From assembly GCA_018698135.1 (NCBI GenBank), contig JABINZ010000096.1, positions 1 to 32,444 on the forward strand: DNA of 32,444 bases, in the 5' to 3' direction. A program made the translations under genes and the position numbers. Positions within the stretch are counted from its first letter, which is position 1. Each line of letters begins with the position of its first letter. The notes beneath the pieces are model-generated. The model made no database searches. It had not been told where the DNA came from and worked only from the letters and a program-made list of their open reading frames with translations. Positions 8,507 through 17,524 of the stretch are shown here, piece after piece. Source of the stretch: Bacteroidota bacterium (GTDB taxonomy: Bacteria > Bacteroidota > Bacteroidia > CAILMK01 > JAAYUY01).

Positions 8507-9510
8507 TGGGAAAAATTAAAGCAGCAATTATCGGAATACAAGGTTTTGCCCCTGAAGATTTACTGACAAACCAAGATTTGGAAAAAATGGTCGACACTTC
8601 CGATGAGTGGATCATGACCAGAACCGGGATTAAACAAAGGCATATATTAAAAGGTGAAGGTCTGGGAACATCCGATTTAGCCACCCCTGCTGTAAAAGGC
8701 TTATTAGCAAAAACAGAAACAAATCCAGATGAAATCGACATGCTGATTTGTGCAACTGTTACACCAGATATGATTTTCCCTGCAACAGCAAACGTAATTT
8801 CAGATAAATGCGGAATTAAAAATGCATTTAGCTATGACTTGAATGCAGCTTGCTCTGGTTTTCTTTATGCACTGGTAACTGCTTCAAAATTTATAGAATC
8901 TGGTTCTCATAAAAAAGTAATTGTTGTTGGAGCCGATAAAATGTCTTCCATAGTTGATTACACCAATCGTGATACATGTGTATTATTTGGAGATGCTGGT
9001 GCTGCAGTTTTACTTGAACCTTGTGAGGATGGAGATGGAATACAGGATACAATTGTAAAGTCTGATGGATCTGGTCGTTATCATTTACATCAGAAAGCTG
9101 GTGGGTCTGTTAAGCCTCCTTGCCACGAGACGATTGACGCACGTGAACATTATATATATCAGGAAGGACAAGCTGTGTTTAAATTTGCCGTTTCAAGAAT
9201 GGCTGATGTAGCAGCTGATATCATGAAAAAGAATAATCTTCAATCAGAAGATATTGCTTGGCTTGTACCTCATCAGGCCAATTTAAGGATTATAGATGCA
9301 ACTGCCAGACGAATGGGTATTAATAAGGATCAGGTAATGATTAATATCTCAGAATACGGAAACACCACAAATGGAACAATTCCAATGTGTCTGTGGGAGT
9401 GGGAAAGTCAGTTGAAAAAAGGAGATAACATAGTATTAGCTGCTTTTGGTGGAGGCTTTACCTGGGGAGCTATCTATTTGAAGTGGGCATATGATGGTAC
9501 AAATAAATAA
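8506..9510 (+). CDS. fabH: 3-oxoacyl-[acyl-carrier-protein] synthase III
   Basis: FabH condenses an acyl-CoA primer with malonyl-ACP to start type II fatty-acid synthesis. The 334-residue thiolase-fold protein keeps the Cys-His-Asn triad: Cys116 in NAACSGF, His256 in VPHQANLRI, and Asn286 in GNTTNGTIP, where many relatives have [19 protein letters not shown] (37-46) and the C-terminal [10 protein letters not shown] are also typical. It overlaps plsX by one base and lies 15 bp before efp. Whether it prefers acetyl-CoA or branched primers cannot be told by eye. Confidence 0.95.
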   Translation: MGKIKAAIIGIQGFAPEDLLTNQDLEKMVDTSDEWIMTRTGIKQRHILKGEGLGTSDLATPAVKGLLAKTETNPDEIDMLICATVTPDMIFPATANVISDKCGIKNAFSYDLNAACSGFLYALVTASKFIESGSHKKVIVVGADKMSSIVDYTNRDTCVLFGDAGAAVLLEPCEDGDGIQDTIVKSDGSGRYHLHQKAGGSVKPPCHETIDAREHYIYQEGQAVFKFAVSRMADVAADIMKKNNLQSEDIAWLVPHQANLRIIDATARRMGINKDQVMINISEYGNTTNGTIPMCLWEWESQLKKGDNIVLAAFGGGFTWGAIYLKWAYDGTNK

Positions 9511-9525
9511 CTTATTTTAGAAAAC

Positions 9526-10092
9526 ATGGCAAGTACATCAGATTTTAAAAATGGTTTATGTATCGAATTCAATAATGGTTTGTATCAAATTGTTGAATTT
9601 CAACATGTAAAACCAGGTAAAGGGCCTGCATTTGTACGCACAAAGCTCAAAGGATTAACAAACGGAAAGGTAATTGAGAATACTTTTACGGCTGGTGTGA
9701 AAGTTACTACAGCCCGTGTTGAGAGAAGACCATTTCAGTACTTATATACAGATGATACCGGCTTTGTATTTATGAATATGGAGTCATTTGATCAGATAAA
9801 TCTGCAGGAAGATCTGGTGCCTGCACATATGTTCTTAAAAGAAGGACAGGATATTGAGATCGTATTTCATGCAGAAACAGAGACACCTTTATTTACAGAA
9901 TTGCCTGCTTTTATTGAATTAGCAGTTACATATACTGAGCCTGGTGTAAAGGGTGATACGGCTACAAATACTTTAAAACCAGCAACTTTGGAGACTGGTG
10001 CTGAAATTCAGGTGCCGCTTTTTGTCGACATCGATGACTGCATAAAAATAGACACACGGTCAAACTCGTATTCAGAACGTGTAAAGAAATAA
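9526..10092 (+). CDS. efp: Translation elongation factor P
   Basis: A 188-residue EF-P, the three-domain factor that relieves ribosome stalling at polyproline stretches. The N-terminal KOW-like domain carries the tip loop HVKPGKGPAFVRTKLK, with Lys32 at the position modified in many bacteria. The OB domains follow (NTFTAGVKV; LFVDIDDCIKIDTRSNSYSERV at the C-terminus). No modification enzyme (epmA/epmB or earP) is visible in the window. It is last in the DUF177-rpmF-plsX-fabH-efp run; the next gene has its own -7 box. Confidence 0.96.
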   Translation: MASTSDFKNGLCIEFNNGLYQIVEFQHVKPGKGPAFVRTKLKGLTNGKVIENTFTAGVKVTTARVERRPFQYLYTDDTGFVFMNMESFDQINLQEDLVPAHMFLKEGQDIEIVFHAETETPLFTELPAFIELAVTYTEPGVKGDTATNTLKPATLETGAEIQVPLFVDIDDCIKIDTRSNSYSERVKK

Positions 10093-10158
10093 TATAAGGG
10101 TTTTTTGGGAGGTAAAAATTAATTTTCATACTCAAGTTTCTATTTTGTGAAATTAATA

Positions 10159-10166
10159 TACCTTTG
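10159..10166 (+). promoter_or_regulatory. Candidate -7 box of the rplM-rpsI-rpsB-tsf operon
   Basis: TACCTTTG fits TAnnTTTG and lies 41 bp before the rplM start, in the 115-bp gap after efp. The -33 region has only GTTT near 10136-10139, so the upstream element is weak. The leader is short and no ribosomal-protein autoregulatory fold was recognised in it. Confidence 0.5.
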
Positions 10167-10207
10167 CACCCACAATATAAATTTGCAATTTATTAAATTT
10201 TAGATAA

Positions 10208-10654
10208 GTGAGTGCTTTAAGTTATAAAACAAAGTTTGCTAACGTCAATAATTTTTCCAGAAATTGGTATTTAATTGATGCCGAAGGAGAAATTTTAGGT
10301 CGATTAGCATCTGAAATTGCTAAAATAGTCAGGGGTAAAAACAAAGCTGATTTTACACCACATTTCAACTCAGGTGATAAGGTTATTATCATCAATGCTG
10401 AAAAGGTAAGACTTACTGGCAAAAAAATGGCTGATAAACAATATATTCGTCATACAGGTTATCCGGGAGGTCAGCGAGTAAAAACTCCAATGGATTTATT
10501 GAAAACTAAACCTGAAGAAATTGTTCGTCACGCAGTTGAAGGCATGTTGCCTAAAAACAAACTGAGGAAGGTGTACATGAAAAATTTGCACATTTACACA
10601 GGTCCTGAGCATCCACATAGTGTTCAAAAACCTGAATCATTTGAAATTAAATAA
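10208..10654 (+). CDS. rplM: 50S ribosomal protein L13
   Basis: A 148-residue L13 with the family segments NWYLIDAEGEILGRLASEIAKIVRGK, VIIINAEKVRLTGKKMADKQY and HTGYPGG, and the late region MLPKNKLRKVYMKNLHIYTGPEHPH. The start is a GTG at 10208: the product LSYKTKFANVNNFSRNW matches the usual N-terminus of Bacteroidota L13 and no suitable ATG exists. It lies 2 bp before rpsI, as in most bacteria. Confidence 0.97.
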   Translation: MSALSYKTKFANVNNFSRNWYLIDAEGEILGRLASEIAKIVRGKNKADFTPHFNSGDKVIIINAEKVRLTGKKMADKQYIRHTGYPGGQRVKTPMDLLKTKPEEIVRHAVEGMLPKNKLRKVYMKNLHIYTGPEHPHSVQKPESFEIK

Positions 10655-10656
10655 GC

Positions 10657-11043
10657 ATGGAAAATATTCATACTGTAGGAAGAAGAAAGACATCTGTTGC
10701 CAGGATATTTATGTCCAAAGGCGAAGGGACAATAATGGTTAACAATAAAAACTATATAGAGTATTTCAATAATATCACTACACGAACAATAGTAGAAGAA
10801 GCATTCAAACTATCAGAAACTACTGGAACTTATAATGTTAAAGTAAACGTTCAGGGTGGTGGAACAACAGGTCAGGCAGAAGCTACCCGACTTGCTATCG
10901 CCAGAGCATTAGTTGAAATTAACGAAGAGTTTAAGGATGTTTTGAAGAAAAATGGCTGTCTCAAAAGAGATCCCAGAATGGTTGAGCGAAAGAAACCAGG
11001 TCAGCCCAAAGCCAGAAAGAAATTCCAGTTTAGAAAGAGATAA
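10657..11043 (+). CDS. rpsI: 30S ribosomal protein S9
   Basis: A 128-residue S9 with [22 protein letters not shown] near the N-terminus, [19 protein letters not shown] in the centre, and the basic tail ending KKFQFRKR, whose terminal Arg reaches the ribosomal P site. It sits between rplM (2 bp) and rpsB (10 bp). A longer frame opening inside it at 10952 belongs to rpsB but is not a credible start. Confidence 0.97.
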   Translation: MENIHTVGRRKTSVARIFMSKGEGTIMVNNKNYIEYFNNITTRTIVEEAFKLSETTGTYNVKVNVQGGGTTGQAEATRLAIARALVEINEEFKDVLKKNGCLKRDPRMVERKKPGQPKARKKFQFRKR

Positions 11044-11053
11044 AAGGATTGTA

Positions 11054-11839
11054 ATGGAAATAAAGAATTCAATGAATGACTTCCTCGATGCAGGTGTGCA
11101 TTTTGGTCACAATAAAAGTAAATGGAATCCCAATATGGCACCATATATATTTATGGAACATAATGGAATACACCTTATCGATGTTAAAAAGACGATGAAT
11201 AAATTGCAGATTGCTGCAAGTGCTGCAAAAAATGTTGCAAAATCTGGTAGAAAAATATTATTTGTTGCAACAAAAAAGCAAGCAAAAGATATTATCGAGC
11301 AGGCTGCAAAAAGTGTAAATATGCCCTATGTCTCAGAAAGATGGCTGGGAGGTATGCTTACGAACTTTTCAACAGTAAGGAAGTCAATGAAGAAGTTGTC
11401 CACGATTGAACAAATGTTCAAAGATGGTACTTCAGGCAATTTGAATAAGAAAGAGCGCCTCATGATGATGCGTGAGCAGGAAAAATTGCAACGTGTTTTA
11501 GGCGGTATTGCTGATTTGAAGCGTTTACCTGCTGCATTATTTGTAGTTGATATTAAAAAAGAACATATTGCTATTGCCGAAGCAAATAAATTAAATCTGA
11601 ATACTTTTGCTATCGTAGATACAAATTCAGATCCTACTCAAGTAGATTTTCCTATACCTGGTAATGATGATGCAACGAAATCGATTGCGTTAATTACAAG
11701 AATTATTACAGCAGCAATTTCTGAAGGCTTAAGTGAAAGAAAAGCACAGAAAGATGAGCAAGAGAAAGAAGAACCTCAAGTAGAGGAAGAAGTAAAGGAA
11801 AGAAAATTTAGGAAACGTACTGTTAAAAACAAAGAATAA
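11054..11839 (+). CDS. rpsB: 30S ribosomal protein S2
   Basis: A 261-residue S2 with the hallmarks [22 protein letters not shown] (family LxAGxHFGH) and [19 protein letters not shown], and the late [22 protein letters not shown]. The open frame extends upstream to 10952 inside rpsI. The ATG at 11054, just after the rpsI stop with an AGG about 6 nt before it, gives the normal N-terminus and is chosen. The C-terminal 35 residues form a charged Lys/Glu-rich tail ([18 protein letters not shown]) beyond the conserved fold. It lies 2 bp before tsf, the usual pairing. Confidence 0.96.
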   Translation: MEIKNSMNDFLDAGVHFGHNKSKWNPNMAPYIFMEHNGIHLIDVKKTMNKLQIAASAAKNVAKSGRKILFVATKKQAKDIIEQAAKSVNMPYVSERWLGGMLTNFSTVRKSMKKLSTIEQMFKDGTSGNLNKKERLMMMREQEKLQRVLGGIADLKRLPAALFVVDIKKEHIAIAEANKLNLNTFAIVDTNSDPTQVDFPIPGNDDATKSIALITRIITAAISEGLSERKAQKDEQEKEEPQVEEEVKERKFRKRTVKNKE

Positions 11840-11841
11840 TA

Positions 11842-12675
11842 ATGGGTATTACAGCTGCTGATATAGCAAAACTGAGAAAAACAACCGGTGCCGGAATGAT
11901 GGATTGTAAGAAGGCACTTAATGAAACAAATGGCGATTTTGAAAAAGCCATTGATTTTTTAAGAAAGCAGGGGAAGAAAATTTCAGCCAAACGTGCTGAT
12001 CGTGACGCCACTGAAGGAGTAGTCATTGCGTTAACATCAGATGATAATAAAAAAGGTGTTGTCGTTGAATTGAATTGTGAAACTGATTTTGTAGCCAAAA
12101 ATGCAGATTATGTTGATTTTGCTACAAAAATTGCTCAAACGGCATTAGAGAATACTCCAGCTACTTTAGATGAGCTAAAATCATTAAGTATAAATGATAT
12201 CAAAGTATCTGATTTATTAGATGAGCAAATTGGTAAAATTGGTGAGAAGATTGAATTGTCAAATTATCATCTTATCAATGGTGATTTTGTTGTTCCTTAT
12301 ATTCATATAGGAAATAAAATTGGCGTTTTAGTTAATTTGAATAAAGCTGGAAGTGAAGATTTTATTAATGCCGGTAAGGATGTTGCCATGCAAGTTGCTG
12401 CAATGAATCCAGTTGCATTAAATAAGGAAAGCGTTTCACAATCAGTTATCGATCGTGAATTAGAAATAGCCAAAGAGCAAATTAAGAAAGAGGGCAAGCC
12501 TGAAGCAATTGCTGATAAAATTGCTCAAGGTAAATTAAACAAATTCTTCAAAGAAAATACCTTGTTAGAACAGGATTTCGTGAAAGATTCATCGAAAACA
12601 GTTTCTCAGTTTTTAGGTCAGCTTGACAAAGAATTAACGGTTAAAGAATTTGTTAGAGTAGCATTGGGATCCTGA
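11842..12675 (+). CDS. tsf: Translation elongation factor Ts
   Basis: A 277-residue EF-Ts, the guanine nucleotide exchange factor for EF-Tu. The N-terminal UBA-like segment reads KLRKTTGAGMMDCKKALNET. The second signature NCETDFVAKN lies near residue 78, and the dimerisation and C-terminal modules follow. The gene ends the rplM-rpsI-rpsB-tsf operon and is followed within about 30 bp by a strong intrinsic terminator. Confidence 0.97.
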   Translation: MGITAADIAKLRKTTGAGMMDCKKALNETNGDFEKAIDFLRKQGKKISAKRADRDATEGVVIALTSDDNKKGVVVELNCETDFVAKNADYVDFATKIAQTALENTPATLDELKSLSINDIKVSDLLDEQIGKIGEKIELSNYHLINGDFVVPYIHIGNKIGVLVNLNKAGSEDFINAGKDVAMQVAAMNPVALNKESVSQSVIDRELEIAKEQIKKEGKPEAIADKIAQGKLNKFFKENTLLEQDFVKDSSKTVSQFLGQLDKELTVKEFVRVALGS

Positions 12676-12706
12676 TTTTTAGGATAGCTTAGTGTGAAAT
12701 TATTTG

Positions 12707-12744
12707 AAACCCTTTATTTTTGTTAGCAGAAATAAAGGGTTTTT
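12707..12744 (+). terminator. Intrinsic terminator after tsf
   Basis: AAACCCTTTATTT (12707-12719) pairs perfectly with AAATAAAGGGTTT (12730-12742) to give a 13-bp stem with a 10-nt loop, and the T-run continues to 12744. It ends only 18 bp before pyrH. The stem and loop also contain TATTTTTG (12715-12722), a perfect -7 match, so pyrH may be served by a promoter embedded in the terminator. Confidence 0.8.
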
Positions 12745-12762
12745 ATATTAATTAGAATACAA

Positions 12763-13470
12763 ATGAAGTACAAAAGAGTTCTCCTTAAACTAAGTGGTGA
12801 AGTTTTAGGAGGTTCCAAAGGCTTTGGGATCTCTGCAGAAGCTTTGGCTTTTTATAGTTCCGAAATTAAAAAGGCAGTAGATGCTGGAACTGAAATTTCG
12901 CTTGTTATTGGCGGAGGAAATATATTCCGCGGTGCAGACCTGGTTGATAACGGATTTAGTGATCCAATTAAAGGTGACTATATGGGTATGTTGGCTACCG
13001 TGATTAATGGTATTGCCCTTCAAACAGCCTTCGAGAAAGCTGGAATTAAAACAAAGCTGATTACTGCTTCGCATATTGATAAAGTAGGAGAGATGTATCA
13101 TCAGGATAAAGTGAACAGCTATTTAAAGGAAGGCTTTACTTTAATTTTTACAGGAGGTACCGGTAATCCATTATTTACAACCGACTCTGCAGCTGCTATG
13201 CGAGCCATAGAAATAGGTGCAGATGTTTTAATGAAAGCCACCAAAGTGGATGGTGTTTATGATGCTGATCCTATCCATAACAAAAATGCCAAACGATTTG
13301 AAACAATTGGTTTCGATGAGGTTTTAAAACGACAATTAAAAATAATGGATCTTACTGCATTTGCCTTGTGCAGCGAGAATAAAATGCCCATTTTAGTATA
13401 TAATTCTGCTGTGGAAGGGAATTTACTTCGCAGTATTGAAAAAGGCGATATAGGAACAATTATTAGTTAA
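12763..13470 (+). CDS. pyrH: UMP kinase
   Basis: PyrH phosphorylates UMP to UDP in pyrimidine nucleotide synthesis. This 235-residue member of the amino-acid-kinase fold shows the start [15 protein letters not shown], the glycine loop [46 protein letters not shown] and [13 protein letters not shown]. Length is normal. In many bacteria frr follows pyrH; here metK follows after 19 bp, so the pair is probably co-transcribed and frr lies elsewhere. Confidence 0.96.
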   Translation: MKYKRVLLKLSGEVLGGSKGFGISAEALAFYSSEIKKAVDAGTEISLVIGGGNIFRGADLVDNGFSDPIKGDYMGMLATVINGIALQTAFEKAGIKTKLITASHIDKVGEMYHQDKVNSYLKEGFTLIFTGGTGNPLFTTDSAAAMRAIEIGADVLMKATKVDGVYDADPIHNKNAKRFETIGFDEVLKRQLKIMDLTAFALCSENKMPILVYNSAVEGNLLRSIEKGDIGTIIS

Positions 13471-13489
13471 TAAAATAAAAAAAATACGT

Positions 13490-14791
13490 ATGCCCTATTT
13501 ATTTACATCAGAGTCCGTTTCCGAAGGACATCCAGATAAGGTTTCAGATCAGATTTCTGATGCTTTGCTTGATAGCTTTTTAAAAATAGATCCTAACTCC
13601 AAAGTAGCTTGTGAAACATTTGTAACAACAGGTTTGGTTGTTGCCGGTGGTGAAGTAAGAACTCAAGGATATGTGGAGATACAGGATATTGTACGCAAAG
13701 TTGTTAAGGATATTGGTTATACCAAAGCAGAGTATCAATTTGATTCAAATTCCTGTGGAATTATCAGTACAATTCATTCACAATCGGACGACATATACCG
13801 TGGTGTTGATCGTGGAGATGACGAAAAGCAAGGAGCTGGCGATCAGGGAATGATGTTCGGCTATGCTTGTACTGAAATGGACAATTACATGCCTATTCCA
13901 ATTGAGTTGTCTCACATGCTCGTACAGGAGCTTGCAGCTATCCGAAAGGAAGGCAAAAAGATGAAATATCTGCGTCCAGATTCAAAGTCTCAGGTAACTG
14001 TTGAATATAGCGATAACAATAAGCCTTTGCGTATTCATACAATTGTTGTTTCAACGCAACATGACGATTTTGATCAGGATGATAAAATGCAGCAAAGAAT
14101 CAAGGAAGATGTCGAGAAAATTCTCATTCCCCGAGTTAAGAAACTTTGCCCGAACAGAGTAAAACGACTATTCAATAAAGATGTAATCCTACATGTAAAT
14201 CCAACCGGTAATTTTGTTATTGGCGGTCCTCATGGAGATACCGGATTAACAGGACGAAAGATTATTGTTGACACCTATGGTGGACGTGGAGCTCATGGAG
14301 GAGGTGCGTTTTCAGGAAAAGATCCTTCTAAAGTAGACCGTTCAGCAGCTTATGCTACGCGTCATATTGCAAAAAACATGGTGGCTGCTGGTGTTTGTGA
14401 AGAAATACTTGTACAGGTTGCTTACGCTATTGGTGTTGCAGAACCTGTTGGCATTTATGTAAATACAAATGGAACCTGCAAGCTTAAAGGTGAAAATGGC
14501 AAAAAATTAAAAGATGGTGTAATAGCTGAGAGAATTAAAAATGTATTCGACCTCAAACCATCTGCAATCATTAAACGTTTTGGATTAAAAGATCCGATTT
14601 ATCAGCCAACTGCAGCTTATGGACATTTTGGACGAGATGTTTTTGAAAAAGAGGTAACTGTTTATTACGATCCTTCAAATCCACAACCTCAAGGAAATTG
14701 TTACGAGAAAAGTTATACGAAAAAAATTGAGTTTTTTGGTTGGGAAAAACTTGATTATGTAGAAGCTATTCAGAAAGAATTTGGATTGTAA
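13490..14791 (+). CDS. metK: S-adenosylmethionine synthase
   Basis: MetK makes S-adenosylmethionine from ATP and methionine. The 433-residue protein begins with [20 protein letters not shown] and contains [12 protein letters not shown]. The glycine-rich region spans [15 protein letters not shown] through [24 protein letters not shown] to AARHIAKN-type residues (here ATRHIAKN). It is longer than the roughly 385-residue proteobacterial enzyme, as is common in Bacteroidota. It is co-directional with pyrH (19-bp gap), so there is no room for a SAM riboswitch, and it is followed by an intrinsic terminator. Confidence 0.97.
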   Translation: MPYLFTSESVSEGHPDKVSDQISDALLDSFLKIDPNSKVACETFVTTGLVVAGGEVRTQGYVEIQDIVRKVVKDIGYTKAEYQFDSNSCGIISTIHSQSDDIYRGVDRGDDEKQGAGDQGMMFGYACTEMDNYMPIPIELSHMLVQELAAIRKEGKKMKYLRPDSKSQVTVEYSDNNKPLRIHTIVVSTQHDDFDQDDKMQQRIKEDVEKILIPRVKKLCPNRVKRLFNKDVILHVNPTGNFVIGGPHGDTGLTGRKIIVDTYGGRGAHGGGAFSGKDPSKVDRSAAYATRHIAKNMVAAGVCEEILVQVAYAIGVAEPVGIYVNTNGTCKLKGENGKKLKDGVIAERIKNVFDLKPSAIIKRFGLKDPIYQPTAAYGHFGRDVFEKEVTVYYDPSNPQPQGNCYEKSYTKKIEFFGWEKLDYVEAIQKEFGL

Positions 14792-14810
14792 ATTGAAATA
14801 TAAACTAAGC

Positions 14811-14849
14811 ATGCCTGTTTTCCTATCTAGGATTTCAGGCATTTTTTTT
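14811..14849 (+). terminator. Intrinsic terminator after metK
   Basis: ATGCCTG (14811-14817) pairs with CAGGCAT (14836-14842) and is followed by a run of eight T (14842-14849). A short inner CCTA/TAGG pairing (14822-14831) may extend the structure. It lies 20 bp after the metK stop. Confidence 0.8.
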
Positions 14850-14916
14850 AACTTTTATTCTTTGTTATTCGCAAAATAATGATAAAATTTCGTGTTTTCA
14901 GAAATTAGAATCTGAT

Positions 14917-15405
14917 ATGAATTATAAATTTTTGATTAAACAAGGTCCAACATTTCATGGATGGAATTCATTTTTTGGTGTGTTTATCATGCTGATTGGT
15001 GGTATCTTATTTTCAAATGTATTTGCTGATATGGGATTTGTATCTGTAATTCGTAAAGTTAGTGGGATTTTGGTTTTTGCCATTGGTTTACAGTTATTCC
15101 TTTTCATACAGGGTGTAATCCTTGATTCAAAATCAAAAAGATTGAAAATATATTACTTTCTTTTTTTTCGTTTAGGATATTGGATTGATATTTCAACTTT
15201 TGATTGTTTTGAGATTGAGAAATACGAAAGTGCTGAAACACGAGGTGTTGTAACTGCTTTTGCAACGGTTCGAACCAAATACTACGATCTCTACCTCACC
15301 AAAACTGGTCATAGTGATAGAATTCTTTTAAAATCTTGTGCCTCAATAGAATATGCAGAGGCTTTAAGGGATGAAATTGAAGCTTATTTAGAAATGAAGG
15401 GCTGA
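14917..15405 (+). CDS. Small two-TM membrane protein of unknown function
   Basis: A 162-residue protein I do not recognise. Two hydrophobic helices are predicted at about residues 17-37 (SFFGVFIMLIGGILFSNVF) and 46-69 (RKVSGILVFAIGLQLFLFIQ). A soluble C-terminal half (70-162) follows with alternating basic and hydrophobic strands (SKRLKIYYFLFFRLGYWIDI) and a final helix (EYAEALRDEIEAYLEMK). This layout resembles small proteins with a membrane anchor and a PH-like cytosolic domain, but no diagnostic motif is visible. It lies between the metK terminator and the palindromes preceding the DUF3857 genes, so it is probably a separate short transcript. Only weak promoter-like sequence (TTTG 14861-14864, TAAAATTT 14883-14890) is seen before it. 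The ATG at 14917 is the only sensible start. Confidence 0.7.
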   Translation: MNYKFLIKQGPTFHGWNSFFGVFIMLIGGILFSNVFADMGFVSVIRKVSGILVFAIGLQLFLFIQGVILDSKSKRLKIYYFLFFRLGYWIDISTFDCFEIEKYESAETRGVVTAFATVRTKYYDLYLTKTGHSDRILLKSCASIEYAEALRDEIEAYLEMKG

Positions 15406-15432
15406 TTTAATTCCTTTTGGCTAATTGATATA

Positions 15433-15486
15433 TTAACCTGAGTAGGGGTTAAGAATTAAATATTTGTTAACCCGAACTTAGGTTAT
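15433..15486. promoter_or_regulatory. Two tandem 20-bp dyads forming a nested palindrome
   Basis: TTAACCTGAGTAGGGGTTAA (15433-15452) and TTAACCCGAACTTAGGTTAT (15467-15486) share the pattern TTAACC-N8-GGTTA, with starts 34 bp apart. The two units are also inverted relative to each other. As RNA, bases 15434-15452 can pair with 15467-15485 (17 of 19 positions, one G-U), in competition with two separate short hairpins. The element sits 28 bp after the small membrane protein and 65 bp before the DUF3857 gene. A paired operator or a switching RNA fold are both possible. Confidence 0.5.
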
Positions 15487-15507
15487 AAAGAATATTCCAT
15501 ATTTTAG

Positions 15508-15536
15508 TAGCTTGAGAAGATAATCTTCTTAAGTTA
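15508..15536. promoter_or_regulatory. 29-bp near-perfect palindrome before the DUF3857 gene
   Basis: From TAGCTTGAGAAG (15508) to CTTCTTAAGTTA (15536), arms around a central A at 15522 pair at all 14 positions if two G-U pairs are allowed. It ends 14 bp before the ATG at 15551. As RNA the tip must open, leaving roughly 12 bp next to the start codon. It is distinct in sequence from the dyads at 15433-15486. Confidence 0.4.
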
Positions 15537-15550
15537 AACTTCCTCACTTT

Positions 15551-17509
15551 ATGAAAAGCAACTATTTTCTCACGCACATATTTCTTCTGCTTTGTCTTTC
15601 ACTATTTTCTCTGAATGTTTATGCCAACGATTTTCCTGTTGTGTTTGGTGAAGTTCAGCATGCTGAGTTTACAGCTTCCGAGTTTGAGATAGAACAAAAA
15701 GCATCCGCAATTGTGTTGTGCGATTTTGGACAATGTGCAGTTACCGAAAATGGTCAGTCAGTTATTGTAACCAAGCATATACGGATTAAAATCCTTAAAA
15801 GCACCGGATATGATTGGGCAGATGTTGAAATCCCTATTTATGAGAGTATGAAATTGAAAGAGATTCAAGCATGTACATATAATCTTATTAAGGGTGAAAT
15901 TCAAAAAACGGAACTCAGTAAAAAAATGATACTTCACGAGGATTATCTGGATGGGATTGAGATTTTGAAATTTGCTTTTCCTAATATCAAAAGAGGATCA
16001 ATCATCGAATATCAATATTCATTCGAACTCTTCAGGATTTCCGGACTATGGTCTTGGACCTTTCCTAAAAGCATTCCTGTAAAGCATAGCGAGTTTTGGG
16101 TGCAATATCCGTTTGAGTTTAAGTATAAAGTAAATAAGACCGCAGAAAACCTGTTCTATCACAACGAGCTGATGTCTAATGAATGGTATTTTAACAAATT
16201 TGGTCCATCCATATTTCATCGGTTTATTGCAGTTTTTCAAAGTCCTTATGAAACAGAGCCTTATGTAAATAGCAAGTATAACTTTATGGCAGGTGTCGAA
16301 TTTCATTTAGATAATATTGATCTGCCAGGAGTTTCTTCAAGCCATTTTATCTATTCTTTTAATAAAATAAGTAAAGATCTAACTGAAAGCTTTTATTTTG
16401 GGAAAAAGCTCGGGTCAAAAAAGTTCATAAGAGATGCTGTTGCTGAAGTTGTTTCTTCCAGCGATAGCCAATTAGAGAAAATTGAAAAAATTCGGGATCA
16501 CTTAACAAAACGGTTAAGGTGGAATGGAGAAAACAGGATGACTACGAAAAAATCTCTTGCAAAAACGTATAGAGAGGGTGAAGGCTCATCTGCTGATATC
16601 AACCTACTGCTTATTCAATTTTTACAAGATGCAGGAGTGGATGCCTTTCCGCTTGTTCTTAGTACAAGAAGCAGGGGGACAATTGATCGGAATTTTGCAA
16701 AATCTGATAGATTGAATTATGTGCTTGCCTATGTTGAGACAAAATATGGTCACTTACTTTTGGATGCTACTGATAGGTTTTTACCCTATAATATGCTCCC
16801 TCGAAAATGTCTGAACGGTGAAGGCTGGTTGATACTTGATGTTAAAGGGGAATGGATTTCTTTAGGCGAAGATGAAAAAAACAGTATTTCTACACAAATT
16901 AAATTATCGATTGATGAGAATGAAAAGCTAAATGGATACTACAAAAGGAAATTCAAAGGTTATGATGCTGCAAGATTAAGAGAAAGAATATATTTGGATG
17001 GTGAGGAAAAACTTGAGCAATCGTATAAAGATTTTTTCGGGAATTGGGATATTCATGATTTCCAAATTCAAAACCCTGATAATCTGAATGAAGAAATAAT
17101 TGTTGAGTTTGCTTTTGAAACAGCAGATGATATTATTAATGCAAACAATTATAAATATATTAATCCTTTTTTGAAAAATGAAGGTATTAGCAATCCGTTT
17201 TCTGCTAAAGAAAGATATTCAGATATCAATTTTGCCTGTTTGCAAGAACATCAATATTTTATCGAATTGGAAATTCCAGAGAATTATAGCATTTATGATA
17301 TCCCAGAAAGTATGGTGAAGATTTTACCTGACAAGGGAGGACAGCTTTTGTTTAATGTTACCTCAATAAATAATAAAATTACAATTCTCCATAAGTTGAG
17401 AATAACAAACGTTAATATTCCTGTTGATCAATACCTTGGACTGAAAAAGCTATATCAATATTCCGCTGATAAACAGGCTCAAATGATTATTCTTGAAAAA
17501 ACCAATTAG
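15551..17509 (+). CDS. Secreted DUF3857 protein with degenerate transglutaminase domain
   Basis: A 652-residue exported protein. The signal peptide is MKSNYFLTHIFLLLCLSLFS plus LNVYAN. An N-terminal DUF3857-type beta domain (about 50-260) contains TKHIRIKILKSTGYDWADVEIP and FPNIKRGSIIEYQYSFEL. A transglutaminase-like core follows (about 300-415), then a C-terminal beta region. The catalytic positions are lost. Where the paralogue downstream has YGDCKAL this one has EGSSADI (Cys to Ser347), and its NHA is NYV (His to Tyr390); Asp405 (LLLDATD) remains. It should therefore not act as a thiol enzyme, and a binding or scaffold role in the envelope is more likely. Similar degenerate members exist in other Bacteroidota. 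It ends 15 bp before the intact paralogue. No known pathway is assigned. Confidence 0.85.
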   Translation: MKSNYFLTHIFLLLCLSLFSLNVYANDFPVVFGEVQHAEFTASEFEIEQKASAIVLCDFGQCAVTENGQSVIVTKHIRIKILKSTGYDWADVEIPIYESMKLKEIQACTYNLIKGEIQKTELSKKMILHEDYLDGIEILKFAFPNIKRGSIIEYQYSFELFRISGLWSWTFPKSIPVKHSEFWVQYPFEFKYKVNKTAENLFYHNELMSNEWYFNKFGPSIFHRFIAVFQSPYETEPYVNSKYNFMAGVEFHLDNIDLPGVSSSHFIYSFNKISKDLTESFYFGKKLGSKKFIRDAVAEVVSSSDSQLEKIEKIRDHLTKRLRWNGENRMTTKKSLAKTYREGEGSSADINLLLIQFLQDAGVDAFPLVLSTRSRGTIDRNFAKSDRLNYVLAYVETKYGHLLLDATDRFLPYNMLPRKCLNGEGWLILDVKGEWISLGEDEKNSISTQIKLSIDENEKLNGYYKRKFKGYDAARLRERIYLDGEEKLEQSYKDFFGNWDIHDFQIQNPDNLNEEIIVEFAFETADDIINANNYKYINPFLKNEGISNPFSAKERYSDINFACLQEHQYFIELEIPENYSIYDIPESMVKILPDKGGQLLFNVTSINNKITILHKLRITNVNIPVDQYLGLKKLYQYSADKQAQMIILEKTN

Positions 17510-17524
17510 TATAAAATCTACACA

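Noticed and set aside
10952-11053. Upstream extension of rpsB into rpsI
   Set aside because: The extra 34 residues overlap rpsI in another frame and are absent from S2 proteins; the ATG at 11054 gives a normal S2.
13471-13489. SAM riboswitch before metK
   Set aside because: The gap to pyrH is only 19 bp, too small for any known SAM-binding leader.
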